DNA of 64,000 nt, from assembly GCF_003967355.1 (NCBI RefSeq), contig NZ_BIFH01000046.1:61280-125279 (forward strand), given 5' to 3'. Below the pieces are notes generated by a model. The model did no database searches and was not told where the DNA came from. It was given only the letters and a program-made list of their open reading frames with translations. Made by a program: the position numbers and the translations under genes. Shown here piece after piece: positions 43,652 to 54,221 of this stretch (position 1 is its first letter; each line of letters starts with the position of its first letter). The DNA comes from Embleya hyalina. Lineage in GTDB: Bacteria; Actinomycetota; Actinomycetes; Streptomycetales; Streptomycetaceae.

Positions 43652-44322
43652 GGAACCGCCGACACGACGCCTCGGCCCACCACGGCCATCGGCCCGCCCG
43701 CCCCCACGCGCTCGCGGCTTCGTGCGCGGCGGGTGGGGCGATGCGGACGCGCAAGGCGGGTCGGCGGAAGCGGGACGGGTGGGAGTCGCGACGGCTTTGG
43801 TGGGGGCAGGCGGGTCGGCGCCCAGAGGATCCCGCCGCCACCCGTCCCTGGCGCCGCCGTCGACCTGCTCGCCCCGAGGCATCGGTGACGCGCGGCCCAC
43901 GGCCGGTCCGCGTCCGTTGCGGGCCGACGTTCGGGTCGCTCCGTCACCGGGTGGATCCGGCCGCGCCGTCGACCCGTTCGTCCCGGGCGGCTGCGGGGCG
44001 CGGTTTCGGGTCGGTGCGCGTCTGTTGTGGGGCGACGTTTGGGTTGCTCCGTCATCGGGTGGATTCGGGAGCGGCGTGGACCCGCTTGTCCCGGGCGGCT
44101 GCGGCTTCGGATCGGCCTGTGTTCGGCGCGGTCCGCTCGGCCGGCCGCCTCCCCCGGGTGGCCGGTGTGGCGGTCGGAGTGGGCGGAGCGTGCGAGCCGA
44201 CGCAGGTGCGGGCGGTCGGCATCCGGGGGTGGTGGTTTTTCGGAGGGGGTGCGGGGTCGAGGTGGGGAGGCGGGGCGCGTCGGGGGTGCCGGCGGGAAGC
44301 GTCGAGGACGGAAGGTGTGGGG
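43652..44322. other. expanded comM-dprA gap
   Basis: 671 bp, where these genes are normally close. It contains a 108-bp direct duplication (43905-44120) and Gly/Arg-codon-rich sequence open in several frames. No family is recognisable and no gene is called. Confidence 0.6.
43905..44120. repeat. 108-bp imperfect tandem duplication
   Basis: Copies at 43905-44012 and 44013-44120 share blocks such as CTCCGTCA-CGGGTGGAT and GTCCCGGGCGGCTGCGG. The period is a multiple of three, so all frames stay open across it, but no protein family is recognised. Confidence 0.8.
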
Positions 44323-45492
44323 GTGGGTGGGGTGGAGCCGTTGCCTTGGGGGGACGGGGGCTTTTCCGAGCGGGACGCGGAGGGGGAGCGGGTGGCTCGG
44401 GCGGTGTTGAGCCGGTTGGTGGAGCCCGGGGACGCGGTGTTCGGGCGGGCGGTGCGGGTGTACGGGGCCGCTCGGTTGTTGCGGGACCTGCGGGGGCGTG
44501 GGCCGTTGCCGGGGGAGTTGGCCCGGCGGGATCCGGCGGGGTATCGGGTTCGGCTCGGGTCGCGTGATCCCGACGAGGACACGGCTCGGCTCGCCGAGGT
44601 GGGTGGGAGCTTCCTGGTTCCCGGCGATCCGGGGTGGCCCACCCAGCTCGACGACCTCGGGGACGCCCGGCCGCTGGGCCTGTGGACGCGGGGCGCGACC
44701 CCGCTGCGGCTCGCCGCGCTGCGGTCGGTGGCGGTGGTGGGCGCGCGGGCGTGCACCGACTACGGCGCGCACGTCGCGGGGGCGCTCGCGGCCGAGCTGG
44801 CCGAGGCGGGCTGGACGGTCGTCTCCGGTGGCGCGTACGGGGTGGACGGCGCCGCGCATCGGGGGGCGCTCGCGGTGCGCGGGTCCACCGTCGCGGTGCT
44901 GGCGTGCGGTATCGACGTGAACTATCCGCGTGGGCACGAGCGGCTGCTGACCCGGATCGCCGAGGAGGGCGTGCTGGTCACCGAACTGCCGCCGGGCGCA
45001 CATCCGACCCGCTACCGCTTCATCGAGCGCAATCGGGTGATCGCGGCACTGACCCGGGGCACCGTGGTGGTCGAGGCGGCGTTGCGGAGCGGTGCGCTGA
45101 TCAGTGCCCGCCGGGCCGCGCTGCTCGGCCGTCAGGTGATGGGCGTGCCGGGTCCGATCGGCTCGCCGAGTTCGGCGGGCGTACACGTGCTGCTGCGCGA
45201 GCCGGGGTCGGTCCTGGTGACCCGGGCGGCCGAGGTGATCGAGCAGGTGGGGGTGATCGGCGACGACCTCGCGCCGGTCCTGGTCGGCCCGAGTCGCCCG
45301 GGGGACGATCTCCCGCCCGAGCTCCGCCGGATCCTGGACGTGGTGCCGTGGCGCGGCGCGCTGTCCACGGCCGCGATCGCGCACGAGGCGGGATCGGCGC
45401 CGACCGCCACGCGACGCCGACTCGACGTGTTGGCGGCCCGCGAACTCGTCGATCGCACCTCGAAGGGGTGGCGTCGCCGTGGCGGTGCTTGA
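44323..45492 (+). CDS. dprA: DNA processing protein DprA
   Basis: 389-residue Rossmann-fold protein that in competent bacteria loads RecA on incoming single strands; its role in streptomycetes is unclear. Marks are V-A-V-V-G-A-R, S-G-G-A-Y-G-V-D-G-A-A-H, G-I-D-V-N-Y-P, F-I-E-R-N-R-V-I-A-A-L and a C-terminal winged-helix domain (about 320-389). The start is uncertain among GTG 44317, 44323 and 44332; GGAAGG at 44310-44315 favours 44323. Upstream of it the frame stays open through repeats and should not be included. Confidence 0.9.
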   Translation: MGGVEPLPWGDGGFSERDAEGERVARAVLSRLVEPGDAVFGRAVRVYGAARLLRDLRGRGPLPGELARRDPAGYRVRLGSRDPDEDTARLAEVGGSFLVPGDPGWPTQLDDLGDARPLGLWTRGATPLRLAALRSVAVVGARACTDYGAHVAGALAAELAEAGWTVVSGGAYGVDGAAHRGALAVRGSTVAVLACGIDVNYPRGHERLLTRIAEEGVLVTELPPGAHPTRYRFIERNRVIAALTRGTVVVEAALRSGALISARRAALLGRQVMGVPGPIGSPSSAGVHVLLREPGSVLVTRAAEVIEQVGVIGDDLAPVLVGPSRPGDDLPPELRRILDVVPWRGALSTAAIAHEAGSAPTATRRRLDVLAARELVDRTSKGWRRRGGA

Positions 45493-45556
45493 CCTGGGGC
45501 CGCAGTGATCATCACCGTGAGGGGAGGAGGCCCGATCGAGGAGGTGTGCCACACCC

Positions 45557-46207
45557 GTGACCGACGAGCGCGCGCCCGAGAACGCCGCCCCGGACAGGAT
45601 CACCCCACCGGCGACCGCCGTCGCCCCGACAACGACCCGACGCCGTCCCCCGGGACCCACCCACCGCACTCCGACGGAGCCCGCGGCGGCACCCGCTCCC
45701 GAGCCCGCCCCCCACCGCACCGCCGGACCCGGAGCGGACATACGAGCGGGTGCAACCGCCCCGGTTCGCACGCCGACGGCCGCCCTCGTCGTCGGCCGGC
45801 CCACGGGACCCACCCGCGGCCCCACCGCCCCGTCCCGCGGCGGCGCGGCCGCACCGGGGCCCGGCGCCGATGCCGTGCCGGCGGGTGGCCCCTCCACACG
45901 CGCCACCCGGGGTGTCGGTTGCTCGCGCGCCCGTGCCGGGGTGTGGGGGCGTGCGGGGGTCGGGGTGTGCGCCCCCCGGGGCGCAGGGCGACCCCGAGCG
46001 ACCCCTTCGCCTCGGTCCGAGACGGTTCGGCGCGCGCCGGGCGGCTTCGGGTGGGATGCCGTGATTCGGGCGACCGGGGCCGAGCCCCGCCGTTGTAGCG
46101 CTCGGGAGTCGTCAGGTCACGCTACGCTCGCGAGGACCCAGATCTACACGCACGTTTCCGTGGAACGACACAAGGCCACGTATGCCCAAGCACACCCCAG
46201 GGCGTAA
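45557..46207 (+). pseudogene. xerC: collapsed xerC (tyrosine recombinase) relic
   Basis: An open frame of 216 codons starts at GTG 45557, 12 nt after a good GAGGAGG. Its last 33 codons (46106-46207) are clearly the C-terminus of a XerC-type recombinase: S-G-H-A-T-L then [11 protein letters not shown], ending in A-H-P-R-A, with the catalytic Tyr. The ~183 codons before it are Pro/Arg/Thr/Ala low complexity with no Arg-Lys-His-Arg catalytic residues and less than the usual ~300-residue length. In actinobacteria xerC normally lies between dprA and whiG, so position and tail agree. The recombinase core has been deleted or replaced. A catalytic role is excluded; residual expression is possible. 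Confidence 0.72.
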
Positions 46208-47030
46208 GAGCGCCACCGCGGCCGCGTCCGAGGACGGACCGGCCGTCACCGTCGAGGACGGTGGCGCTTCCAACCGCGCGCTGGAGAACCTTTGGAGCGA
46301 CTTCAAGCGCTCGGGGGACCCCACCCTGCGGGAACGCCTCATCCTGAATTACTCGCCGCTCGTGAAGTACGTCGCCGGGCGGGTCGGCGTCGGCCTTCCG
46401 GCCAATGTGGACCAGGCCGATTTCGTCTCGTACGGGATGTTCGGCCTGATCGACGCGATCGAGAAGTTCGATCTTGATCGCGCGATCAAATTCGAAACCT
46501 ATGCGATCAGTCGCATCCGCGGCGCGATCATCGACGAACTGCGCGCGCTGGACTGGATCCCCCGATCCGTCCGACAGAAGGCCCGCGCGGTCGAACTGGC
46601 GTACACGGGACTGGAGGCCAAGCTCAACCGCACCCCTTCGGAGGTCGAGGTGGCCCGTGAGATGGGCATCGCGCTCGAGGACCTGCACGCGATCTTCAGC
46701 CAGCTCTCGCTGATCAACGTGATGGCCCTCGACGAACTCCTGCACACCGGCCAGGACGGCGGCGACCGGCTCAGCCTGGTCGACACGCTGGAGGACACCA
46801 CCGCCGACGACCCCGTCGAGGTGGCCGAGAGCCGCGAGATGCGCCACCTGCTCGCCCGCGCGGTCAACGCGCTGCCGGAACGGGAGAAGACCGTGGTCAC
46901 GCTCTACTACTTCGAGGGACTGACCCTGTCCCAGATCGGCCAGGTGCTCGGGGTGACCGAGAGCCGCACCTGCCAGATCCACACCAAGGCCGTGCTCCAA
47001 CTGCGCGGCAAGTTGTCCGACGCGCGGTGA
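46182..47030 (+). CDS. whiG: RNA polymerase sigma factor WhiG
   Basis: 282-residue FliA-like sigma factor that starts the aerial-hypha-to-spore programme. Region 2 runs from [16 protein letters not shown] to R-S-V-R-Q-K-A-R, region 3 from about 130, and region 4 has [13 protein letters not shown] and the helix-turn-helix [18 protein letters not shown] 46182 lies inside the xerC tail, in another frame, with AAGG 5 nt upstream. In S. coelicolor the anti-sigma factor RsiG restrains WhiG; it is not in this window. The next gene belongs to a different ancestral neighbourhood. Confidence 0.95.
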   Translation: MPKHTPGRKSATAAASEDGPAVTVEDGGASNRALENLWSDFKRSGDPTLRERLILNYSPLVKYVAGRVGVGLPANVDQADFVSYGMFGLIDAIEKFDLDRAIKFETYAISRIRGAIIDELRALDWIPRSVRQKARAVELAYTGLEAKLNRTPSEVEVAREMGIALEDLHAIFSQLSLINVMALDELLHTGQDGGDRLSLVDTLEDTTADDPVEVAESREMRHLLARAVNALPEREKTVVTLYYFEGLTLSQIGQVLGVTESRTCQIHTKAVLQLRGKLSDAR

Positions 47031-47096
47031 AGGCTTCGCGCAGTGTTCGCGGCCCGGCCTTCGTCGAATGTCGGAGTGGTTCCTTAATGTGGACAA

Positions 47097-48377
47097 GTGG
47101 ACAGCACATCGGCAGACGCGGCGACACCCCGTTCCGTACCGCGACGATACGGACCCGACGACCTCGCCCGCTGGGTCCCCGAGCCCAACAAACGACGCGG
47201 GCGCACCGCGTTCCAGCGGGATCGGGCCCGGGTGCTGCACTCGGCCGCGCTGCGCCGACTCGCCGGCAAGACCCAGGTGGTCACCCCCGGCGAGAGCACC
47301 CCGGCGGGCCAGGACAGTCCGCGCACCCGGCTCACCCACTCGCTCGAATGCGCCCAGATCGGCCGTGAGCTGGGCCAGGCGCTGGGCTGCGACCCGGACC
47401 TGGTGGAGACCGCCTGCCTCGCGCACGACCTGGGCCACCCGCCGTTCGGCCACAACGGCGAACGCGCCCTCGACGAGGCGGCCAAGAGTTGCGGCGGCTT
47501 CGAGGGCAACGCGCAGAGCCTGCGCCTGCTCACCCGACTCGAGCCCAAGACGTTCGGCCCCGACGGCCGCAGCGTCGGCCTCAACCTGACCCGCGCCGGC
47601 CTCGACGCGGTGCTCAAATACCCGTGGCCCCGGCGCGAGGACAAGCACGCCTACGGCGCGTACGACGACGACCGGGCCGTGTTCGACTGGGTGCGCGCGG
47701 GCGCCGACCCGAGCCGCCGCTGCCTGGAGGCCCAGGTGATGGACTGGTCCGACGACGTCGCCTACTCCGTGCACGACCTGGAGGACGCGGTCCAGTCGCA
47801 CCGCCTCGACCTGGTCCGCCTGCGCGACGCGGGCGAGCGCCGCGAACTGCTCGACCTCACCGTGCGCCGCTACCGCCCCGACTGCGTGGCCGACGAACTC
47901 GGCGAGGCGCTGGACCGGTTGCTCGCGCTCGACTTCTGGCCGGCGGGCTACGACGGCTCCCGCCGCGCCCAGGCCCGGCTCAAGAACGCCACCAGCGGCC
48001 TGATCGGCCGCTTCTGCCTGGCCGCCGAGCACGCCACCCGGGAGCTGTACGGCACCGCACCGGCCCTTCGCTACGCCGCCGACCTGATCGTCCCGCGCGA
48101 GATCCGGCTCGAATGCGCGGTTCTCAAGGCGGTCACCGCGCGCTACGTGATGGCGCGCGAGGGCGCCGAACAACTGCGCGAGCGCCAGCGCACCGTCCTC
48201 ACCGAACTGGTCGAACTGCTCGCCGCCGGCGCCCCCGAGCGACTGGACGCGTCACTGCGCGACGACTGGATCGAGGCCGACACCGACGCGGCCCGGCTGC
48301 GCGTGGTGATCGACCAGGTCGCCTCCCTGACCGACCGCGCCGCCCTCACCCTGCACGCCACGCTGACCACCCGATGA
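47097..48377 (+). CDS. dgt: deoxyguanosinetriphosphate triphosphohydrolase
   Basis: 426-residue HD-domain enzyme that splits dGTP to deoxyguanosine and tripolyphosphate. The R-T-R-L-T-H-S-L-E motif and the [13 protein letters not shown] metal site are intact, and the [15 protein letters not shown] segment completes the site. GTG 47097 has no ribosome-binding site, but TAATGT at 47085-47090 ends 6 nt upstream, which fits a leaderless mRNA. dgt-dnaG-sigma is a conserved streptomycete order. Confidence 0.94.
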   Translation: MDSTSADAATPRSVPRRYGPDDLARWVPEPNKRRGRTAFQRDRARVLHSAALRRLAGKTQVVTPGESTPAGQDSPRTRLTHSLECAQIGRELGQALGCDPDLVETACLAHDLGHPPFGHNGERALDEAAKSCGGFEGNAQSLRLLTRLEPKTFGPDGRSVGLNLTRAGLDAVLKYPWPRREDKHAYGAYDDDRAVFDWVRAGADPSRRCLEAQVMDWSDDVAYSVHDLEDAVQSHRLDLVRLRDAGERRELLDLTVRRYRPDCVADELGEALDRLLALDFWPAGYDGSRRAQARLKNATSGLIGRFCLAAEHATRELYGTAPALRYAADLIVPREIRLECAVLKAVTARYVMAREGAEQLRERQRTVLTELVELLAAGAPERLDASLRDDWIEADTDAARLRVVIDQVASLTDRAALTLHATLTTR

Positions 48378-48435
48378 GAACGGGCCGACCGGTCACCGCC
48401 CCCGTGTGTCGGACGGACCCGTAGACTCGACGATC

Positions 48436-50376
48436 GTGGCCGGCCGTATCCGTGAAGAAGACGTCAGGCGGGTCCGCGAGACGGCACGCATCGCGGAGAT
48501 CGCCGAACAACACCTGCAACTGCGCAACGCGGGCGGAGGAAACTTCAAGGGGCTCTGCCCCTTCCACGACGAGAAGTCCCCGTCCTTCCAGGTCAGCCCG
48601 GCCAAGAACCTCTGGTACTGCTTCGGCTGCGGCGAAGGCGGCGACGTTCTCGACTTCGTCATGCGCCTGGACCACACCACGTTCTCCGAGACGGTGGAGC
48701 GGCTGGCCCAGCAGTACGGCATCGAACTGCACTACGAGGAGGGCGGCTACACCCCCGGGCGCCAGCAGGGCCGGCGCACCCGCCTGGTCGAGGCGCACCG
48801 GATCGCCGCCGCGTGGTTCGCCGAGCAGCTCGGCACCCCCGAGGCGGAGACCGCCCGCCGATTCCTCGCCGACCGGGGCTTCCCGCAGGACGCCGCGGAG
48901 CGGTTCGCGCTCGGCTACGCGCCCAAGGGCTGGGAGAACCTGGTCCGATTCCTGCGCGGCAAGGGCTTCACCCCGCAGGAGATGCTGGAGGGCGGGCTGG
49001 CCGGCGAGGGCCGCAACGGTCCGAGGGACCGCTTCCGCGGCCGGCTGGTCTGGCCGATCCGCGACATCACCGGCGACGTGATCGGCTTCGGCGCGCGCAA
49101 GCTCTACGACGACGACAACGGCCCCAAGTACCTGAACACCCCCGAGACGCCCATCTACAAGAAGTCCCAGGTGCTCTACGGCCTCGACCTGGCCAAGAAG
49201 GAGATCGCCAAGTCCGGCCGGGCGGTCATCGTCGAGGGCTACACCGACGTGATGGCCTGCCACCTCGCCGGCGCCGGCACCGCGATCGCCACCTGCGGCA
49301 CCTCCTTCGGCGACGAGCACATCAAGGTGCTGCGCCGACTGCTGATGGACTCCGGCGAGTTCCGCGGCGAGGTGATCTTCACCTTCGACGGCGACGCCGC
49401 CGGCCGCAAGGCCGCGCTGCGCGCGTTCGAGGAGGACCAGAAGTTCGTCACCCGCACGTTCGTCGCGGTCGAGCCGGGCGGCCTGGACCCGTGCGACCTG
49501 CGCCTGGAACAGGGCGACGAGGCCGTACTCGCGCTGATCGACGCGCGCGTCCCGCTCTTCGAGTTCGCCATCCGGAGCCGGATCGAGGGCCACGACCTGT
49601 CCACCGCCGAGGGCCGGGTCGCCGCCCTCGACGCCGCCGCGCCGGTCATCGCCGGCATCAAGGACCAGGCACTGCGCCATACCTACGCGGTCCGACTCGA
49701 CTCGATGCTGGGCTTCCTGGACGAGAAGTTCGTGGTCGGCCGAGTCGCCCAGGTCAACCGCTGGCAGCGCGAACGGGCCGCGCGCGGCGAGCGCGGCGGC
49801 GGCCCCACCCAGGGGCCCGCCGCCCCGGCGAACGGCCGACAGCCGGCGGCCCCGCAGCGGCCCGCGGGCTTTCGACCCGACCCGCGCGACATGTGCCAGG
49901 CGGTCCAGCGCGAGGTGCTCAAGCTCGCGCTCCAGACGCCCGCGCTGGTCGCGCCCGCGTTCGACCACTACGAGGCGGACGAGTTCACCGCCCCGCCGTA
50001 CGCGGCGGTGCGCACGGCGATCGCCGCCGCCGGGGGGGTGTGCTGCGACCTCGCCCAGACCCCGAACTGGGTCGGCGAGGTGCGCGCCGCGGCCCCCGAC
50101 GACGCCGTGCGGCACATGGTCACCGAACTGGCCGTGGAAAACATGCGGTTGAGCAGCGACCCGGACCGGGCGTACGCCGACGGCAACCTGGTCCGGCTGC
50201 GGGTGTTCTCCGCCGAACGCCGGATCGCCGACGCCAAATCCCGCCTGCTGCGCCTGGACCCGGGCCGCGACGCGGAGGAGTACGGCTGGGTCTGGCAGGA
50301 ACTGACCACCCTGGAGACGTACAAGCGGGCCCTGATCGACCGAGGCGCCGAGGCCCTCTACGCCCCGGGCGGCTGA
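48436..50376 (+). CDS. dnaG: DNA primase DnaG
   Basis: 646-residue replicative primase. The CHC2 zinc finger uses Cys41, His44, Cys62 and Cys65. The TOPRIM domain has V-I-V-E-G-Y-T-D-V near 262 and [11 protein letters not shown], and a C-terminal helicase-binding region starts at about 480 after a Pro/Ala/Gly linker. GTG 48436 gives the typical M-A-G-R-I start. TAGACT at 48422-48427, 8 nt upstream, with no ribosome-binding site, suggests leaderless transcription. A GTG at 48406 is an unlikely alternative. Confidence 0.96.
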   Translation: MAGRIREEDVRRVRETARIAEIAEQHLQLRNAGGGNFKGLCPFHDEKSPSFQVSPAKNLWYCFGCGEGGDVLDFVMRLDHTTFSETVERLAQQYGIELHYEEGGYTPGRQQGRRTRLVEAHRIAAAWFAEQLGTPEAETARRFLADRGFPQDAAERFALGYAPKGWENLVRFLRGKGFTPQEMLEGGLAGEGRNGPRDRFRGRLVWPIRDITGDVIGFGARKLYDDDNGPKYLNTPETPIYKKSQVLYGLDLAKKEIAKSGRAVIVEGYTDVMACHLAGAGTAIATCGTSFGDEHIKVLRRLLMDSGEFRGEVIFTFDGDAAGRKAALRAFEEDQKFVTRTFVAVEPGGLDPCDLRLEQGDEAVLALIDARVPLFEFAIRSRIEGHDLSTAEGRVAALDAAAPVIAGIKDQALRHTYAVRLDSMLGFLDEKFVVGRVAQVNRWQRERAARGERGGGPTQGPAAPANGRQPAAPQRPAGFRPDPRDMCQAVQREVLKLALQTPALVAPAFDHYEADEFTAPPYAAVRTAIAAAGGVCCDLAQTPNWVGEVRAAAPDDAVRHMVTELAVENMRLSSDPDRAYADGNLVRLRVFSAERRIADAKSRLLRLDPGRDAEEYGWVWQELTTLETYKRALIDRGAEALYAPGG

Positions 50377-50512
50377 CCGCCGCCCGCCCGGCCGGCCGAA
50401 GGACCCGCACCGGCGCCCGGCCCCGCCGAATCGGGCGAACAGCCCACACCAGGCGAGATTTCCCCGCCCGGACTCTCGGCTACAGGCCCCCTCGTACAGC
50501 AGACTGGGGAAG

Positions 50513-51631
<1,119 letters not shown>

Positions 51632-51660
51632 TCCCTGGCGTTTCGGCTTACGTCTGGTGT

Positions 51661-51666
51661 CAGAAT
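51661..51666 (+). promoter_or_regulatory. -10 element of the FGGY kinase gene
   Basis: CAGAAT preceded by TGT (extended -10 form), 6 nt before the ATG and without a ribosome-binding site: expected geometry for a leaderless transcript. Confidence 0.5.
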
Positions 51667-51672
51667 TCGCCC

Positions 51673-53142
51673 ATGCCGACAAGCCCACCCACCCTCGTCG
51701 CCGGGGTGCACTGCTCAGCGCACCAGTTGCGCATTCTCGTCTGCGACGCCGCGACCGGTACGCCGCTGCGCCAGGGGCGCGCCGCGTACGCGGAGGGCGC
51801 CTCGACCACGCCGGGCGCGTGGTTGCGGGCCTTCGGCGAGGCCGCGGCGGGCGGTCTCCTCGACGGCGTGGCGGCGATCGCGGTGGCCGCGCAGAACCAC
51901 GGCGCGGTGCCGCTGGACGCCCAGGGGGTGATCCTGGGGCATCCGCTGCCCGACGAGGACCCCTCGGCCTCCGGTGCCGCCGCCGACCTGGTCGACGCGC
52001 TCGGCGGCCCGGCCGCGTGGACGGCCGCCACCGGCGCGGTGCCGGGCTCCTCGTCGGCGATCGCGCAACTGCGCCGGTTCGCCCGATTCGAGCCCGAGGC
52101 GGTGACCCGGATCGCCACCGTGCTGCTGCCGCACGACTGGGTGACCTGGCAACTGCTCGGCTGCCCGCCGGACCCGGTCACCGACCGGTCGGACGCCTCC
52201 ACCACGGGCTACTACGCGACCACGGGGGAGTGGCGCGAGGACCTCATGCACCTGGCCATCGGCCGGGTGCCGCGCACGCCGATCGTGCTGCCGCCGGGCA
52301 CCACCGCCGGGCGCACGCCGGAGGGGATCCTGGTCGCGCCCGGCACCGGTGGCGAGGCGGCCCTGGCCCTCGGCGCGGACCTGGCCGACGGCGACGTGGT
52401 GGTGGCGCTCGGCACCACCGGCGTCGCGTTCGCGGCACACCCCGTGCCGCTGGCCGACCCCGCCGGCGTGGTCGGCTCGTACGCCGACGCCACCGGGCGA
52501 TACCTGCCGCTGGTGCGCACCCTCAACGCGGCCCGGGTGCTGCGCGGCACCGCCTCGATGCTGGGCGTGGACGCCGAGGAGTTCGATCGCATAGCGCTGG
52601 AGTGCACGCCGGGCGCGAGCGGATTGGTCCTGCTCCCCTACTTGGAGGGCGAGCACATCCCCGACCTTCCGCACGCGGCGGGCACGCTCACCGGGCTGCG
52701 CCGGGAGAGCATGACCCCGCCGGCCCTCGCGCGTGCCGGGGTGGAGGGCATGTTGTGCGGTATCTCGGACGCGTTGGACGCGCTGCGCGACCGGGACGTG
52801 GCGGTGGAGCGGCTGATCCTGATCGGCCCGGGAGCACGTTCGGCGGCGGTGGCGGGGATCGCGCCCGCGCTGCTCGGCGTACCGACCGCGGTGCCCCCGG
52901 CGGCGCTCGCGGGCCGGTTCGTGGCCCGGGGCGCGGCCCGGCAGGCGGCCTGGGCGCTGTTCGGGGTGCTGCCGGAGTGGCCCGCGGACATCGACACGTT
53001 CGTCGAGCCCGACGAGGACGAACTCGCCCTCGGCGACGCGGTCCGAGCCCAGTACCGCGAGGTACGCAACCGCCTGCACCCGGGCGCGGTGACCCCACCA
53101 CGAGAAAGCGCCGAGACGAGCGGCCGCCACCGAAGAGGCTGA
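51673..53142 (+). CDS. FGGY-family carbohydrate kinase (xylulokinase-like)
   Basis: 489-residue sugar kinase of the FGGY/actin fold. The N-terminal domain has S-A-H-Q-L-R-I-L-V-C-D, Q-N-H-G-A-V, and the P-H-D-W-V-T-W-Q-L-L-G...D-R-S-D-A-S-T-T-G-Y-Y segment with the predicted catalytic Asp. The C-terminal ATP domain has A-L-G-T-T-G-V and G-P-G-A-R-S. The first phosphate loop is degenerate compared with classic D-[IV]-G-T, so substrate prediction is weak. No sugar operon surrounds it. Confidence 0.82.
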   Translation: MPTSPPTLVAGVHCSAHQLRILVCDAATGTPLRQGRAAYAEGASTTPGAWLRAFGEAAAGGLLDGVAAIAVAAQNHGAVPLDAQGVILGHPLPDEDPSASGAAADLVDALGGPAAWTAATGAVPGSSSAIAQLRRFARFEPEAVTRIATVLLPHDWVTWQLLGCPPDPVTDRSDASTTGYYATTGEWREDLMHLAIGRVPRTPIVLPPGTTAGRTPEGILVAPGTGGEAALALGADLADGDVVVALGTTGVAFAAHPVPLADPAGVVGSYADATGRYLPLVRTLNAARVLRGTASMLGVDAEEFDRIALECTPGASGLVLLPYLEGEHIPDLPHAAGTLTGLRRESMTPPALARAGVEGMLCGISDALDALRDRDVAVERLILIGPGARSAAVAGIAPALLGVPTAVPPAALAGRFVARGAARQAAWALFGVLPEWPADIDTFVEPDEDELALGDAVRAQYREVRNRLHPGAVTPPRESAETSGRHRRG

Positions 53143-53627
53143 CCGCCCCCCCGAACCACGACCCCCGAATCTCCACCCGACCACAGCGGCCCGCGACCTC
53201 GCCGTCCGCCGGGGCCAACGCCCGACCGCCGACGCACCCGCACTCCCGTCGGTCGGCCAGGCCGTCGGGGTGTTTGTCCGACCGCCGGCATCCGCGACGT
53301 CGCCGGCCGGGCAAGCCGCCGGGTTCCGAGCGGGCTACCGGCTCCAGGCCCGGCCGCAGCTGCCCGCGACCTTCCCGGCCGGGCACGCCGCACGGGTTGC
53401 ATGCGGGTCGCCGGGTCCATGTCCGGTCGCCGGTGCCCGTGACCTTGCCGATTGGGTGTGCCGCCGGGGTCCGTGCCCGCTATCGGGTCCGTGCTCGGCC
53501 GCGGTGCCCGCGGATCCGTGGAGGCGGGTGGGCATGCCGGCGGTCGCGCCCGTGCCGGCAGGACCCGACGGGCCCACGGGTGCCCCCGTGGGTCCGCCCG
53601 GGCCTGCCGTGGGCGCCGTCCGAGGTG
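53143..53627. other. repeat-filled gap between the FGGY kinase and the YtxH gene
   Basis: 485 bp between converging genes; holds the ~72-bp repeat array at 53282-53510 and no gene with recognisable homology. Confidence 0.6.
53282..53510. repeat. ~72-bp imperfect tandem repeat, three copies plus a partial
   Basis: GCGAC/GTGAC-anchored units recur at 53294, 53366 and 53439 (spacing 72 and 73 bp), each followed by a GCCGGCCGGGC-like block and a GGGTTxC block. A partial fourth copy begins near 53505. Divergence is high. Confidence 0.6.
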
Positions 53628-53927
53628 CTACAGCCCCTGTCCGTGGCGCGACGACGTCACCGAGGTGCCGTTCGTGCCGTGTCCGCCGAAGCGGTCCGGC
53701 AGGTGCCGCCCCACCCGCTCGGGGAGGTGCTCGCCGAGCGCGCGGCCGGCCTTGGCGCCCGCCTCGCGGCCGAGCCCGGCCGCCGCGTGCCCGGCCTTCT
53801 GCGCCGGCGGGCTGCTCGCCACCGTGCCGGTGAGCTTGCGGATCTGCTCGTACCGCTCCCGCCCGGCCTTCGCCCCCAGGACGTAGCCGATGGCGAGGCC
53901 GGTGACGAAGGTGAGCTTGTTGATCAT
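53628..53927 (-). CDS. YtxH-domain small membrane-associated protein
   Basis: 99 residues. The N-terminal glycine-rich hydrophobic segment with G-Y-V-L-G-A-K-A-G-R-E-R-Y-E-Q-I-R-K is the actinobacterial YtxH signature. A His/Gly/Arg-rich tail follows. ATG 53927 has GGAGG about 5 nt upstream. Such proteins are linked to stress in Firmicutes; function here unknown. Confidence 0.82.
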   Translation of the reverse strand: MINKLTFVTGLAIGYVLGAKAGRERYEQIRKLTGTVASSPPAQKAGHAAAGLGREAGAKAGRALGEHLPERVGRHLPDRFGGHGTNGTSVTSSRHGQGL

Positions 53928-54089
53928 GGTGTCCTCCGCGGTCGTTTGTCCCGCCCGTGCACGTCAGCGCCTACCCGGGCGACGTGCGTAGGCAACCTGT
54001 GAGGTCCTACCGGAAAAACCCTGGTGCGGGCCACCCCTCGGAATGCGCTAATGTATTCCACGCAGCGGCCGCCAGACGGTCCGACGCAA

Positions 54090-54162
54090 TCCCGCATAGC
54101 TCAATTGGCAGAGCAGCCGGCTGTTAACCGGCAGGTTATTGGTTCGAGTCCAATTGCGGGAG
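54090..54162 (+). tRNA. tRNA-Asn (GTT)
   Basis: 73-nt cloverleaf: acceptor TCCCGCA with TGCGGGA, anticodon loop CTGTTAA with GTT, T-arm GGTTCGAGTCC and discriminator G. CCA is encoded at 54163-54165. TAATGT at 54049-54054 is a plausible -10. Confidence 0.96.
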
Positions 54163-54167
54163 CCATC

Positions 54168-54201
54168 GACAGCGCCCGCCGGTCCGCCGGCGGGCGCTGT
54201 C
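54168..54201. terminator. bidirectional terminator after tRNA-Asn and the SnoaL gene
   Basis: Perfect 15-bp stem (54168-54182 with 54187-54201), 4-nt loop TCCG, 3 nt after the tRNA CCA. Confidence 0.9.
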
Positions 54202-54221
54202 GCGTATCCGGGCCGGCTCGC

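Noticed and set aside
53270..53833. Plus-strand frame of 187 codons over the 72-bp repeats and the YtxH gene
   Set aside because: It overlaps the real YtxH gene antisense, has no ribosome-binding site and is Pro/Gly/Arg low complexity.
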